A stretch of 64,000 nt of DNA from Oceaniferula flava. Its GTDB lineage: Bacteria; Verrucomicrobiota; Verrucomicrobiia; Verrucomicrobiales; Akkermansiaceae. The translations under genes and the position numbers were made by a program. Every line of letters begins with the position of its first letter. Within the stretch, counting starts at the first letter, position 1. Shown piece after piece: positions 17,210 through 26,259 of this stretch. The DNA lies in assembly GCF_016811075.1 (NCBI RefSeq), contig NZ_JAFBGL010000006.1:186001-250000 (forward strand). The letters are read 5' to 3'. A model generated the notes under the pieces. It did not search any database and was not told the origin of the DNA. It saw only the letters and a program-made list of their open reading frames with translations.

Positions 17210-19150
17210 TTATCGGGTTGAACTTCGGTTTTGGAAGGGATGGGACTCGGCGATGGCAATAATCAATGCCTGCATGTGGTAGTCCTTGGTCTTGATCGTT
17301 TTCAGCAAATCGCTCACCACCGGCTCATCGTAGTATTCCAGCGGGCGACCCAAGGCGTAAGCTAACATCTTGCGACAGAGGTTGCGAGCGATCTTGTCCT
17401 TATCCTGCATCAGGATGCTTTTCAGCTCGGAGGGAGAGGAAAAGCGGGTGCCGTCCGGGAGCTCGGCCGCGGAGTCGACCGCTTGTCCATTGACGCCCAC
17501 GCTTCGCCAGCGGCCGATCGGATCGTAGTTCTCCAGACCGAACCCCAGAGGATCGATCTTGGCGTGGCAGCTGGCGCACTTCGCCTTGCTGCGGTGGATT
17601 TCCAGCTGCTTGCGGAAGCTGAGTCCCTCGGATGATTTGTCGTCCGCAGGGAGCTCACCGGCATCGGGCGGCGGCGGCGGTGGTGCGCTGCCGAGGATGG
17701 TGGAGAGGATCCAGGTGCCTCGTTTCACCGGACTGGTGCGCAGCGGTAACGAGGTGGTAACCAGCACGCTGCCCATACCGATGATGCCGCCACGGTTGCG
17801 ATCGCTGAGGGCCACTTTCCTCAGCTGATTGCCGGTCACTCCGGGGATGCCGTAGTGCGCTGCCAGCTCGGCATTGAGGAAGGCGTAGTCGGCATCGATG
17901 AGCTCGGTGACGGGGCGGTTCTCGCGGATGAGGTGGTTGAAAAATGCCACCGATTCATGATACATCGAGGCCCGCAGCGAGCGGGTGAACTGGGGGAAGC
18001 GCTTTTTATCCGGCTCGGCGCGATCGATCAGTTCCTCGAAGCCAATCCACTGGCCGGCGAAGTGACGCGCCATGGCAGTGGATTTCTTCGAGGCCAGCAT
18101 GCGGCGGATCTGGCCGCTGAGCACACCTGGGTCGCGCAATTTGCCTTCGTTGGCGAGTTTGAATAGCTCGGGGTCAGGCATCGACGACCAGAGGAAATAC
18201 GACAGTCGGGTGGCGAGCTCGAAGTCGTTCAGTGGCCATTGTTTTTTCCCGGGTTCATCGTGCTGGATGCGGAACAGGAACTTCGGGTTCACCAGCAATG
18301 AGGTGAGTGGCGTGCGGAGCGCTTTTTCAAAATCGGGCTCTTGTTTCATGCGGGCGTCGAAGGTCGCCAGCAGGGGATCGATTTCGGCATCCTCCACCTT
18401 GCGGCGGAAGGCGAGGGCGGCGTGGTAGCTGAGCACCTTCCGGGCTGCCTGACGGGGTGAGTTTTTCCGCTCGGCGGCACTGACAAAGATGACTTTCTTG
18501 CGCAAGGAGTCGCTCTGGTAAACGGCATCCATGACCCGGATAGCCGCCTTGAGGTAGCTCTCCATCAGCACCGGCGGCAGGAAGAGGGTGTCGGCTGTGT
18601 TATCGAATCCCTCACCGCCGGAGGCATCGGCAGGGAAGGTTTTGCCCGGCTGGAAGTTTACCCCGAAGAGGTCGCGCACGGTGTAGTTGTATTCGTTTCG
18701 ATTGAGCCGGCGGATGGTCACGCGGCCGGCGGTTTTGGGGAGCTTGCCGGAGCGGATGACGTTGAGCAGGTGATCGATGCTTTGGGTTAGCAGCAGCTTT
18801 TCGCTGTCGTCCGGAAAATCATCGGCCTCGAAGGGTGGCATGTCGTCGTTTTCCATCTGCTCCGCAATCTTTGCCAGCAGCTTGTGCGAGCGCAGTGCCT
18901 GATCGGTGTTCAGCAAATTGTGGAAGGCGATGCCGGCCTCCTGTTTTTCCTCGCCGTGGCATTCGTAGCAGTATTTGCGCAGCACCGGCACGGCGTCGCG
19001 CGGGAAATACGGATCCGCCGCTGCCTGGGAAACGAGGCAGGGCCATGCAGCAGCGAGCCAAGAAAGCGTGGCGAGACGGAGGGACATTCCAAACATCAAC
19101 GTAACGAAGTGGGAAATCTTACACTTCATGACGCGCAATCGTGCAATCAT
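17210..19150 (-). CDS. DUF1592-family planctomycete-type cytochrome protein
   Basis: Exported protein of 646 residues, or 639 from the alternative ATG at 19129, with a signal peptide around SLRLATLSWLAAAWPCLVSQ. A c-type heme motif CYECH (CxxCH) lies in the N-terminal Planctomycete cytochrome domain, followed by a second conserved CASCH near the C-terminus. The middle carries DUF1587 (RLNRNEYNYTVRDL), DUF1595, DUF1592 (ATRLSYFLWSSMPD), DUF1588 (RGGIIGMGSVLVTTSLPLRTSP) and DUF1585 (CRKMLAYALGRPLEYYDE). This is the standard order. The Pro-run PPPPPPDAG near residue 495 is a linker. It is the first gene of the DUF1592/DUF1552 pair and probably transfers electrons outside the cytoplasm. Confidence 0.9.
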   Translation of the reverse strand: MIARLRVMKCKISHFVTLMFGMSLRLATLSWLAAAWPCLVSQAAADPYFPRDAVPVLRKYCYECHGEEKQEAGIAFHNLLNTDQALRSHKLLAKIAEQMENDDMPPFEADDFPDDSEKLLLTQSIDHLLNVIRSGKLPKTAGRVTIRRLNRNEYNYTVRDLFGVNFQPGKTFPADASGGEGFDNTADTLFLPPVLMESYLKAAIRVMDAVYQSDSLRKKVIFVSAAERKNSPRQAARKVLSYHAALAFRRKVEDAEIDPLLATFDARMKQEPDFEKALRTPLTSLLVNPKFLFRIQHDEPGKKQWPLNDFELATRLSYFLWSSMPDPELFKLANEGKLRDPGVLSGQIRRMLASKKSTAMARHFAGQWIGFEELIDRAEPDKKRFPQFTRSLRASMYHESVAFFNHLIRENRPVTELIDADYAFLNAELAAHYGIPGVTGNQLRKVALSDRNRGGIIGMGSVLVTTSLPLRTSPVKRGTWILSTILGSAPPPPPPDAGELPADDKSSEGLSFRKQLEIHRSKAKCASCHAKIDPLGFGLENYDPIGRWRSVGVNGQAVDSAAELPDGTRFSSPSELKSILMQDKDKIARNLCRKMLAYALGRPLEYYDEPVVSDLLKTIKTKDYHMQALIIAIAESHPFQNRSSTR

Positions 19151-19187
19151 GGCCGATCGCTGGCGGCGAGTGGCCTACATCAGAGAA

Positions 19188-21044
19188 TCACGACTCCCGC
19201 TCCAGGTAGAGCGTGGCTTTCGGGGGCAGGTTCCCCAGTGGCAAGCCGAGCGTGGGAAGCTCGGCGGCAGTCGACTTGGTGGCGGTGGCGGAGCCCAAGC
19301 GATCCGTGAAGCTGAGGTGCTCGGCGCTGTTATTCATCCACTGGAGCGCGTTTTCGGGGATCTGGACGTGGACGTTGACCAAGGTTTCCGACGGATGAAG
19401 GTTCACCACCACGAGGAAGGTTTGGCCGCTGGCGGCATCGTAGCGCAGGTAGCTGTAGAGCCAGTGGCCGGAAACAAACTCGCCGCCGTGCCGACCGTAG
19501 TTTGGGTTGTTATGGTTGGCAAAGTTCAGCCCGTAGAACTCGCCGGCGGTGAATGCCGGTTCAGCGCAGAGCCGGAGGAGGCGGGAGTAGAAATTACGCA
19601 GCTCCTTGCGCGGCTGGTTCAGCTTGGCGCCATCGTAGCGGTGGTTGTTGACCCAAGGGGTGAAGCTGGGCATCGACCAGTAGTCAAAAATACTCGTCCG
19701 TGCATTGTCCCCGCAGAACCCCTCGGCATCCAGAGCCGCTTCCCCTGTTTCCTGACCATTGTAGATCATGATGGGACCGCGACCGAGGCCAAAGAGAATG
19801 GCGCAGACGGGCCGACCAATATCCATCCCGGCAGCCGCCCACTCGCGGGGCGAGGCGATCCGCACTTCATCGTGGTTTTCCGCGTAGCGCAGGGCGCTGT
19901 GGAATCGTGGACAGAATGGGCTGGTGGCTTCATCGAGATCATTGGCCCACTTGCCATGTTCGATCACCGCCTTGAGCACATCGTAGCTGGGGGCATCATA
20001 GACGGCATTGAAGCCGGCTGTGAGGAGCTCATCGAGCACATTGCCGTCGGTCAGTTTCGCCGGGTCGTTATCGTAGGCTTCCGCCATGAAGAACACAGAA
20101 GCATTGCGCTGGCGGCAGCGGCGGATCTGCCAGTGCCAGTACGGCATCGGCACCATGTGCGCCATGTCCACGCGGAAACCTTCCACTCCCATGTCCTGCC
20201 AGTAAGCGAGGATGGAATCCATTTTCTGCCAGGTGTCCGGGGTCATCGAGAGGATGGCATCGGGGGCTGGCAGCGGGTGGATCAGCTGGCACGGCGGACC
20301 GACGCTGAAGTCGTGACCGTAGTTCAGCTTGATGGTTTCATACCAGTCGTTGCGTGAGGGCGACCAGGTGATGGCATTGTTACCGGTGACCTTGCCGTGC
20401 TCGCTTTCCGGTGGGTAGGGGAGCGGGCCGTCATCGGATGGTAACTTCAGCGGCTTGCCGCCCCCCGGGTGGAGATCGCCAAGGTAGTAGAAGTTGTTGT
20501 TAGGATCGAAAAAATGCGAGGTGTCATCGTCTTTTCCGAAGGATAACTCCGGATGAACATCGCTGGCGTAGGAGCGGGCGACGTGGTTCGGGATGAAGTC
20601 GATGATGGCTTTCAGCCCGTGGCTGCCGATGCGCTTGAGCAGGGCCTGAAACTCGGCGAGACGGTTCTCCGGCTCTACCGCGTAGTCCGGGCAGACGTCA
20701 AAGTAGTCCCGCACCGCATAAGGTGAGCCGGCCTTGCCCTTGAGTAAGCCGGGGAAATCGCCGGGTCGGTCCGGGTAGGAGGTGGAACTCGCTTGTTCTA
20801 ACACCCCGGTCAGCCAGACGTGGGTGATGCCGAGCTGCTTGAGTGAGAGCAATGCGGCGTCGTTGATGTCATTGAACTTGCCGCAGCCGTTTTCCTCAAT
20901 CGTGCCGTGGGGTTTTCGCGTCTCGTTGGTGTTGCCGAAGTGGCGCACCATGAGCTGATAGATATGTGGGCGGGTCGGTTTTTCCACGTTGTTGAGTGTG
21001 ATGGCTGTGCCGGTGATTGCAAGGAGGAGCTGGTGATTTCTCAA
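19188..21044 (-). CDS. GH13 alpha-amylase family glycoside hydrolase
   Basis: A 618-residue protein with a complete (beta/alpha)8 GH13 catalytic domain. Region I is AIIDFIPNHV. Region II is GFRVDMAH with nucleophile D293. Region III is FFMAEAYDN with acid/base E322. Region IV is ALRYAENHDE with D392. The C-terminal beta domain (about 500-618) follows. The first 18 residues are mildly hydrophobic but not a strong signal peptide, so location is uncertain. It likely acts on alpha-1,4 glucans or trehalose/sucrose-like substrates; the subfamily cannot be set here. It lies 20 bases downstream of ruvX, in a probable unit with the GTP-mannose gene. Confidence 0.88.
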   Translation of the reverse strand: MRNHQLLLAITGTAITLNNVEKPTRPHIYQLMVRHFGNTNETRKPHGTIEENGCGKFNDINDAALLSLKQLGITHVWLTGVLEQASSTSYPDRPGDFPGLLKGKAGSPYAVRDYFDVCPDYAVEPENRLAEFQALLKRIGSHGLKAIIDFIPNHVARSYASDVHPELSFGKDDDTSHFFDPNNNFYYLGDLHPGGGKPLKLPSDDGPLPYPPESEHGKVTGNNAITWSPSRNDWYETIKLNYGHDFSVGPPCQLIHPLPAPDAILSMTPDTWQKMDSILAYWQDMGVEGFRVDMAHMVPMPYWHWQIRRCRQRNASVFFMAEAYDNDPAKLTDGNVLDELLTAGFNAVYDAPSYDVLKAVIEHGKWANDLDEATSPFCPRFHSALRYAENHDEVRIASPREWAAAGMDIGRPVCAILFGLGRGPIMIYNGQETGEAALDAEGFCGDNARTSIFDYWSMPSFTPWVNNHRYDGAKLNQPRKELRNFYSRLLRLCAEPAFTAGEFYGLNFANHNNPNYGRHGGEFVSGHWLYSYLRYDAASGQTFLVVVNLHPSETLVNVHVQIPENALQWMNNSAEHLSFTDRLGSATATKSTAAELPTLGLPLGNLPPKATLYLERES

Positions 21045-21064
21045 AAGCCCGCCAGACCGCCCCG

Positions 21065-21487
21065 TCAGTAATTTTGCCCCAGCCAGTTATTGAGGATCTC
21101 CACAGCGGCCGCCTGATCGATGATGCTTTTCTGCTTTTTGGCATTCCGACCTGCCTGATGCAGCTTCTCGGCGGCGGACATGGTGGTCATGGTCTCATCG
21201 CAGTAGTGCAGTGGGATTTCTGGTAGGCGCTTTTTCAGTAAATTGCCAAACTTTCGCACCTTGATCGCGGCCGGTCCTTCAGTGCCGTTCATGTTCAGCG
21301 GCAGGCCTAACACAATCTGCCGGACTTGCCGCTGCGCCACTAACTCGACCACCCGCTCGATGGCATCCGTGGTCTTCACCTGGATGGTTTCCACCGGGTG
21401 TGCCATGATGCCCACCGGATCCGTGGCGGCAACACCGATGCGCGCTTCTCCGTGGTCGAGGCAGAGGACTGGGTGATCGGGGTCCAT
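21065..21487 (-). CDS. ruvX: Putative pre-16S rRNA nuclease / Holliday junction resolvase RuvX
   Basis: A 140-residue YqgF/RuvX protein. The RNase H-like fold is marked by LCLDHGEARIGVAATD at the N-terminus, VLGLPLNMNGTEGPA in the centre and HYCDETMTTMSAAEKL near the C-terminus. These give the acidic residues D10, E99 and a later D that bind metal. The family trims 16S rRNA precursors and is essential in many bacteria. It sits 9 bases downstream of the guanylyltransferase and 20 bases upstream of the GH13 gene, consistent with one operon. Confidence 0.92.
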   Translation of the reverse strand: MDPDHPVLCLDHGEARIGVAATDPVGIMAHPVETIQVKTTDAIERVVELVAQRQVRQIVLGLPLNMNGTEGPAAIKVRKFGNLLKKRLPEIPLHYCDETMTTMSAAEKLHQAGRNAKKQKSIIDQAAAVEILNNWLGQNY

Positions 21488-21496
21488 GGGATGGGT

Positions 21497-22570
21497 CTAG
21501 AGAAGCTCGTCCGGCAGCTGGGCGCCGAGGTTCTTGATAGCGTCCGCCTGGTGACGGTTGGCGATCAGTAGGGCATCGTCTGTCTGCACCACAATCAGGT
21601 CATCGACACCCAGCAGGGCAATCTTGGAGTCCTTGCGGGCGTTGAAGATGATGTTGTTCTCGCTGTCGATCTCGGCGAGCTCAGTATTGGTCTGATTGTT
21701 GTCGCCCTGGGTTTCGAGATACTTCGCGACGGAAATCCAGGAGCCGACATCGTCCCAATCGAAGGTGGCCTCGATGTTGAGCACGCGGCTGGCTTTTTCC
21801 ATCAGCGCGTAGTCGATGGAGATCGGTGTCAGGCTGGGGAATGTTTCATCGACCGTCTGGCGCACATCGTTGCTGGAGCGCAGCTCGTGAATGAATCCGG
21901 CCAGCTCTGGGGTGTGTTTTTCCAGCTCCTGGGTGACGGTGTGGACCGACCAGATAAACATGCCCGCATTCCAGGCGAAGTTCCCTTGGGAAAGGAATTT
22001 CTCGGCGAGGTCGGAGTTGGGTTTTTCGCGAAAGCGGGTCACTTCATGCGGTAGATTGCTGAGTTCCGGGCCGTCGATTTTGGCAGGCTCGCCGCGTTCG
22101 ATGTATCCGAAGGACGGGCAGGGCCAGGTGGGCTTGATGCCCACGGTCACCAGCGCCTCGTTGTTCTCCGCGGCTGCGAGGGCGTCGCGCATGATCGATT
22201 GATACGCGTCGGTGTCCTCAATCAGCTGGTCTGAGGGCAGCACCATCATGGTGGCGTGAGGGTCGCGGGCGGCAATCAGGCCGATGCCCAGAGCCACTGC
22301 CGGAGCGGTGTCGCGTTTCGCCGGTTCGGCAAAAATATTCTCGGCAGGCAGCTCGGCAGCCACTTCGCGCACGGCAGCCTCTTGCAGGGAGTTGGTGAGG
22401 ATCAGGATGTTTTCCTTCGGCACCAGCCCCTCGAGACGGGAGATGGTTTTATTCAGTAAAGTGGTGTCGCCGAAGAGGTTGAGAAGCTGCTTCGGGCGCG
22501 CATTTCTCGACAAGGGCCAGAAGCGTGTGCCGCTGCCTCCGGCGAGAATCAGTGCGTAGTGGTTGCTCAT
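21497..22570 (-). CDS. manC: Mannose-1-phosphate guanylyltransferase
   Basis: Makes GDP-mannose from mannose-1-phosphate and GTP, for polysaccharide or glycoprotein synthesis. The nucleotide-binding signature GGSGTRFWPLSR is at residues 11-22, followed by RPKQLL at 25-30. FREKP near 171-175 is the sugar-1-phosphate site. The 357-residue length means the C-terminal isomerase domain of bifunctional ManC/AlgA is absent, so it is the monofunctional type. It is the first gene of the manC-ruvX-GH13 group. Confidence 0.9.
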   Translation of the reverse strand: MSNHYALILAGGSGTRFWPLSRNARPKQLLNLFGDTTLLNKTISRLEGLVPKENILILTNSLQEAAVREVAAELPAENIFAEPAKRDTAPAVALGIGLIAARDPHATMMVLPSDQLIEDTDAYQSIMRDALAAAENNEALVTVGIKPTWPCPSFGYIERGEPAKIDGPELSNLPHEVTRFREKPNSDLAEKFLSQGNFAWNAGMFIWSVHTVTQELEKHTPELAGFIHELRSSNDVRQTVDETFPSLTPISIDYALMEKASRVLNIEATFDWDDVGSWISVAKYLETQGDNNQTNTELAEIDSENNIIFNARKDSKIALLGVDDLIVVQTDDALLIANRHQADAIKNLGAQLPDELL

Positions 22571-22670
22571 GCAAAAATAATGCTAGAGAGCCGCGCGATG
22601 AAAAGACATAAAGAATGAAAATACGGGCATTTACGCTTTCATCCTTTGTTTCACGGAGTAGAATGCAGCC

Positions 22671-22994
22671 ATGTCACAGGATCAGACAGAAAATAAGAAC
22701 TGGATGGAAACCAGCGCATCATTCGCTCCCGTCGTTTTGGCCGGTGCTGCCGGTGTGCTTGCAGGCGATTTATTGAACCGCGAGGCTCGCCGCCCCGTCG
22801 CTTTCACCTTGGCCGCCATCGGCGCTTGCGCGCTTGCTCCGATCGTGGTGGGCACAGTGGTGGATCTGGTCAACGGCCCGAACAGCCGCTACGGCTCGCG
22901 CCGGACGCTACGCCGCATCCGTGATGCCGGCGTGCGCCCCGACGAATTCGAAGATCTGGACGCCGATATGGGCGAAGAGATGTTCGTTGGCTAA
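22671..22994 (+). CDS. Small membrane protein of unknown function
   Basis: A 107-residue protein with two hydrophobic stretches, about residues 17-35 (APVVLAGAAGVLAGDLLNRE) and 42-62 (VAFTLAAIGACALAPIVVGT), separated by a short basic loop. The C-terminal 40 residues are charged and Arg-rich, then acidic. No family recognised. It is transcribed divergently from manC across a 100-base gap, and a strong terminator follows. Confidence 0.72.
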   Translation: MSQDQTENKNWMETSASFAPVVLAGAAGVLAGDLLNREARRPVAFTLAAIGACALAPIVVGTVVDLVNGPNSRYGSRRTLRRIRDAGVRPDEFEDLDADMGEEMFVG

Positions 22995-23020
22995 TTCCTG
23001 GCATACGAATTTTAATCACA

Positions 23021-23052
23021 GGCTCCACCGGCAGGCTCGGTGGAGCCTTTTT
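23021..23052 (+). terminator. Rho-independent terminator
   Basis: GGCTCCACCG at 23021-23030 pairs perfectly with CGGTGGAGCC at 23038-23047, with a 7-base loop, followed by TTTTT. It lies 27 bases after the stop of the small membrane protein. Confidence 0.92.
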
Positions 23053-23241
23053 GTCGTTATCGAGCAGGTATGGGCTCGGCGACGCAGATTGGTTCCGTGA
23101 CCCCGTTCGCAGCACACCGCATGCTGCCGCAGCGTCTTGAAAACGAGTCCATCGCGTAGCCTGGACACTGGCTGGAAGCGGCCGAGGTTTAGCTGAAAAT
23201 CCGTTGACCACGTCGCTCACGCGGTACAACATACCGTCCGT
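23053..23241 (+). promoter_or_regulatory. Intergenic region with a possible promoter
   Basis: This spacer precedes the SH3 lipoprotein. TTGACC lies at about 23200, and 15-17 bases downstream TACAAC/CAACAT can serve as a -10 element, about 15 bases before the ATG. The match is fair and has no other support. Confidence 0.35.
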
Positions 23242-23796
23242 ATGAAATATTTAGGTCTCATCACACTTCCATCCATCGCGCTTGCTCTGATCAGCTGCGA
23301 ATCCATGAACAAGCCACTCGATGGCGGAGATCTCAGCAACCCTCTGGACCCTCCTGGCAGCGGTATTGGAATTGCTACCACATCTGACCCTTACGGCCCA
23401 ACATTCACCGCTGGCACCTTCCTGCAGACGGTGTCACCGCAGACCGCTTTCTTCACTTCCTTCCCGAAACAAGAGACCCAACCAGCCAAGACCCTGCCTG
23501 ACTTTACCGACGTCAAAGTGATCTCCACCAAGGGCTCTTACGTTAAGGTTGAAGTCGTCGATACCGGCGAAGTTGGCTACGTGCCATCCGTCATGCTCGG
23601 CGAAAAACGCTCACCGAACGAAGTGCCAGTGACTCCAGGTGCCGGCGAGGTTGAGGTCACCCCCGGCATCGCTCCCGACCCTGTTGGCAGCGATCCTTCA
23701 CCGAGCCTCGACATCCCCGGCGGTGTGGCTCCCGATCCTGAAGTGCCCGGTATCAAACCACCGGAAATCGTGAACCCGAACCTCCCGGCCGAGTAA
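23242..23796 (+). CDS. SH3-like domain lipoprotein with Pro-rich tail
   Basis: A 184-residue secreted lipoprotein. The signal ends in a lipobox-like LALISC (C19), implying a lipidated N-terminus. Residues 50-115 resemble a bacterial SH3 (SH3b) domain: ALISTKGSYVKVEV-like strands and GEVGYVPSVMLGE. Residues 125-184 are a low-complexity Pro/Val/Gly/Asp tail (VPVTPG, APDPVG, APDPEVPG) that probably spans the cell wall or periplasm. SH3b domains often bind peptidoglycan. A clear terminator follows at 23833. Confidence 0.78.
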   Translation: MKYLGLITLPSIALALISCESMNKPLDGGDLSNPLDPPGSGIGIATTSDPYGPTFTAGTFLQTVSPQTAFFTSFPKQETQPAKTLPDFTDVKVISTKGSYVKVEVVDTGEVGYVPSVMLGEKRSPNEVPVTPGAGEVEVTPGIAPDPVGSDPSPSLDIPGGVAPDPEVPGIKPPEIVNPNLPAE

Positions 23797-23832
23797 TCCA
23801 TCGAGGTCACTAACAGGTTTAACACACTTTTT

Positions 23833-23865
23833 CAGGCGGCATCGATAGACGATGCCGCCTGTTTT
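23833..23865 (+). terminator. Rho-independent terminator
   Basis: CAGGCGGCATCG (23833-23844) pairs exactly with CGATGCCGCCTG (23850-23861) across a 5-base loop, followed by TTTT. It closes the SH3 lipoprotein transcript. Confidence 0.92.
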
Positions 23866-23934
23866 CCTTCCCTTTTAAACAGCATTTGAAATGGAGGCTT
23901 CCCGAACTCCGTAATCAAGCGAACAAAGACAACA

Positions 23935-25218
23935 ATGAGTGAGAACTTTTCTAATTTCGGCCAACGCCTGTGCATGGGCAGCGGCATCGAAGAACTGATG
24001 GACGATCTGGGCAATGCCCTGGTCAATGGCGGCCCGGATACCAAAATGTTAGGTGGCGGTCAGCCAGCCCACATCCCCGAGGTCAACGCGCTCTGGCGCA
24101 GACGTATGGAGGAAATCCTGAGTTCCCCCGGCGGCATGGAGAAAATGCTGGCGAACTACGATCCGCCGCGCGGCAACCCGATCTTCCTCGAATCCATCGC
24201 CCAGCTTTTCCGCGAGAACTTCGGCTGGGACATCAGCGCGAAAAACATCGCCATCACCGCCGGTGGCCAGACCGCCTTCTTCTTCCTCTTCAACGCCCTC
24301 GCCGGTGAGTTCAAAGACGGCTCGAAGAAAAAAATCCTGCTGCCGCTGGTGCCGGAATACATCGGTTACTCGAATCAATCGGTCGGCTCCGACATCTTCC
24401 GTGCGGTGAAGCCGATGATTGAGAAAATTGGCGAGCACGATTTCAAATACCGCGTCGATTTTGACAACCTCAACGTCGATGACGACATCGCCGCGATCTG
24501 TGTGTCGCGCCCGACCAACCCCACCGGCAACGTCCTCACCGATAACGAGATCGCCAAGCTTCGTGCCCTGGCCGATGAAAAAGGCATCCCATTGATCATC
24601 GATAATGCTTACGGTGCACCCTTCCCCAACATCATTTTCACCGAGGCCACACCGGTCTGGAACGATAACATCGTGCTGACCCTCAGCCTGTCCAAAATCG
24701 GGCTGCCTGGCACCCGCACCGGCATCGTGATTGCCCGTGAGGAAATTGCGGCCGCGGTGTCATCGATGAGTGCCATCGTGGGGCTCGCCAACGGCAATGT
24801 CGGCCAGCAGATCATGCAGCCTCTGGTTGAGAGCGGTGAGATTCTCAAGCTCAGCAACGAGGTGGTGAAGCCGTTTTACGTCGAAAAATCCCGCCAGGCA
24901 CGCGCCTGGGTGGAAGAGGCCTTTGATCCGGAACTGCCCTACCGCGTCCACCTCAGCGAGGGTGCCTTGTTCCTCTGGCTGTGGTTTGAGGACCTGCCGA
25001 TCACCACGGCGGAGCTCTACGAACGCTTGAAAAAACGGGGCGTGCTGGTGGTTTCCGGCCACTACTTCTTCTTCGGCCTCGAGGATGAATCCTGGCAGCA
25101 TCGCCACGAGTGCATTCGCATGACCTACACCATGGACGAGCGCACTGTCCAAGGTGGCATCCAAATCATCGCCGAAGAGGTGGCCGCCGCCTACGCAGGC
25201 AAGACCGTGGAGGTATAA
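23935..25218 (+). CDS. avtA: Valine--pyruvate transaminase (AvtA-like PLP aminotransferase)
   Basis: A 427-residue fold-type I aminotransferase. The N-terminal block MSENFSNFGQRLCMGSGIEE matches the AvtA start. The substrate strand is LGGGQPAHIPEV, the PLP-ring Asn/Asp region is SRPTNPTGNVL, and the Schiff-base lysine lies in LSLSKIGLPGTRTG. AvtA transfers an amino group between valine/alanine and 2-oxo acids. Specificity is inferred from the N-terminal match. It lies 70 bases after a strong terminator, so it has its own promoter. Confidence 0.85.
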   Translation: MSENFSNFGQRLCMGSGIEELMDDLGNALVNGGPDTKMLGGGQPAHIPEVNALWRRRMEEILSSPGGMEKMLANYDPPRGNPIFLESIAQLFRENFGWDISAKNIAITAGGQTAFFFLFNALAGEFKDGSKKKILLPLVPEYIGYSNQSVGSDIFRAVKPMIEKIGEHDFKYRVDFDNLNVDDDIAAICVSRPTNPTGNVLTDNEIAKLRALADEKGIPLIIDNAYGAPFPNIIFTEATPVWNDNIVLTLSLSKIGLPGTRTGIVIAREEIAAAVSSMSAIVGLANGNVGQQIMQPLVESGEILKLSNEVVKPFYVEKSRQARAWVEEAFDPELPYRVHLSEGALFLWLWFEDLPITTAELYERLKKRGVLVVSGHYFFFGLEDESWQHRHECIRMTYTMDERTVQGGIQIIAEEVAAAYAGKTVEV

Positions 25219-25245
25219 AACAAAAAAGCGTTCTGTAATCGCTCT

Positions 25246-26247
25246 ATGGGCACAACCACGATGTTCATGATTACACACACTTCTTTCTTCACATCAAGAA
25301 ATGGAAAACTGCTGCTCGGCGCACTGCTTGCGTTTTGCGCCGGGCCATTGACTGCCGGAGAAAAACCCACCACCGAGCCGCCCGTCCGCGCCGGCTGGGT
25401 GACCGATTTTGATTCCGCCATGCAATCGGCCCGCGCCGAGGGCAAGGACCTCCTGCTGGAGTTCACCCGCGCCAAGGGCTGCGGCTGGTGCATCCGGCTG
25501 GAAAAGGAGGTGCTCACCCAGGAGTCGTTTCAAAAGCAGGTGCCCAAGGACTTCGTGCTGGTGGAGCTGGAGTTCCCCCGCGACCGCGAGCTGCCGGAGG
25601 AGCTGAAGAAGCAGAATAAGCGCCTCTTCCGTCACTACGGCGTGCGCACCTTCCCCTACGTCGTGCTCTGCGATGCCTCGGGCCGACCCTACGCCGGCAT
25701 CAAGTATGAGAACAGCAACGCCGAGGATTTCCTGAAAACCATCACCTCTTTCCAGAAACAGCGGAACTTGCGCGATCAGACACTGGCCGCCGCTGCCGAG
25801 CTGGAGGGCGATGCCAAGGCGCGGATGCTGGAAAAGGGACTTTCCTACGTCGATGCCAGCTTTCACCGTCATTACCCGGAAGTGATCGATGCCATCAGCC
25901 AGGCCGACCCGGATGACACCAGCGGCGTGGTCGCCAAGGTGCGGAGCCAGCAGGTGAGCGCGGAGCTGGCCAGTCTGCTGGGACCACTTTATAAAAAGGA
26001 AAAATTCGATGAGGTGCCGGCCTCGGTGGATCAATACATCGATGGCAAAAAGCTACAGGGCGAGTCGCTACAAGTGGCTCTCGTGTTCAAAACCCAGGCA
26101 CTTTACTACACCAAGCAGCGCACGGAGGCGATGAAGGTGGCCGAGGAGATCCTCGCGATCAACGACACCAGCCACGCCGGTCGCTACGCAAAAATGTTAG
26201 TCAAACGCATCCAGCACCTGCAGGCGAAAGAGGCCGCCGGTGAGTAG
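25246..26247 (+). CDS. Secreted thioredoxin-fold protein with CGWC motif
   Basis: A 333-residue exported protein. The N-terminal hydrophobic stretch GKLLLGALLAFCAGPLTAG is a signal peptide, the exact start being 25246 or the ATG at 25261. A Thioredoxin_7-like domain at about residues 50-165 holds the active site AKGCGWCIRLE (C-G-W-C), then the cis-Pro strand VRTFPYVVL. The C-terminal half is helical and Lys/Glu-rich, possibly TPR-like. It probably reduces or isomerises disulfides outside the cytoplasm. It follows avtA by 27 bases and may be co-transcribed. Confidence 0.78.
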   Translation: MGTTTMFMITHTSFFTSRNGKLLLGALLAFCAGPLTAGEKPTTEPPVRAGWVTDFDSAMQSARAEGKDLLLEFTRAKGCGWCIRLEKEVLTQESFQKQVPKDFVLVELEFPRDRELPEELKKQNKRLFRHYGVRTFPYVVLCDASGRPYAGIKYENSNAEDFLKTITSFQKQRNLRDQTLAAAAELEGDAKARMLEKGLSYVDASFHRHYPEVIDAISQADPDDTSGVVAKVRSQQVSAELASLLGPLYKKEKFDEVPASVDQYIDGKKLQGESLQVALVFKTQALYYTKQRTEAMKVAEEILAINDTSHAGRYAKMLVKRIQHLQAKEAAGE

Positions 26248-26259
26248 TCGGGTGACCGA

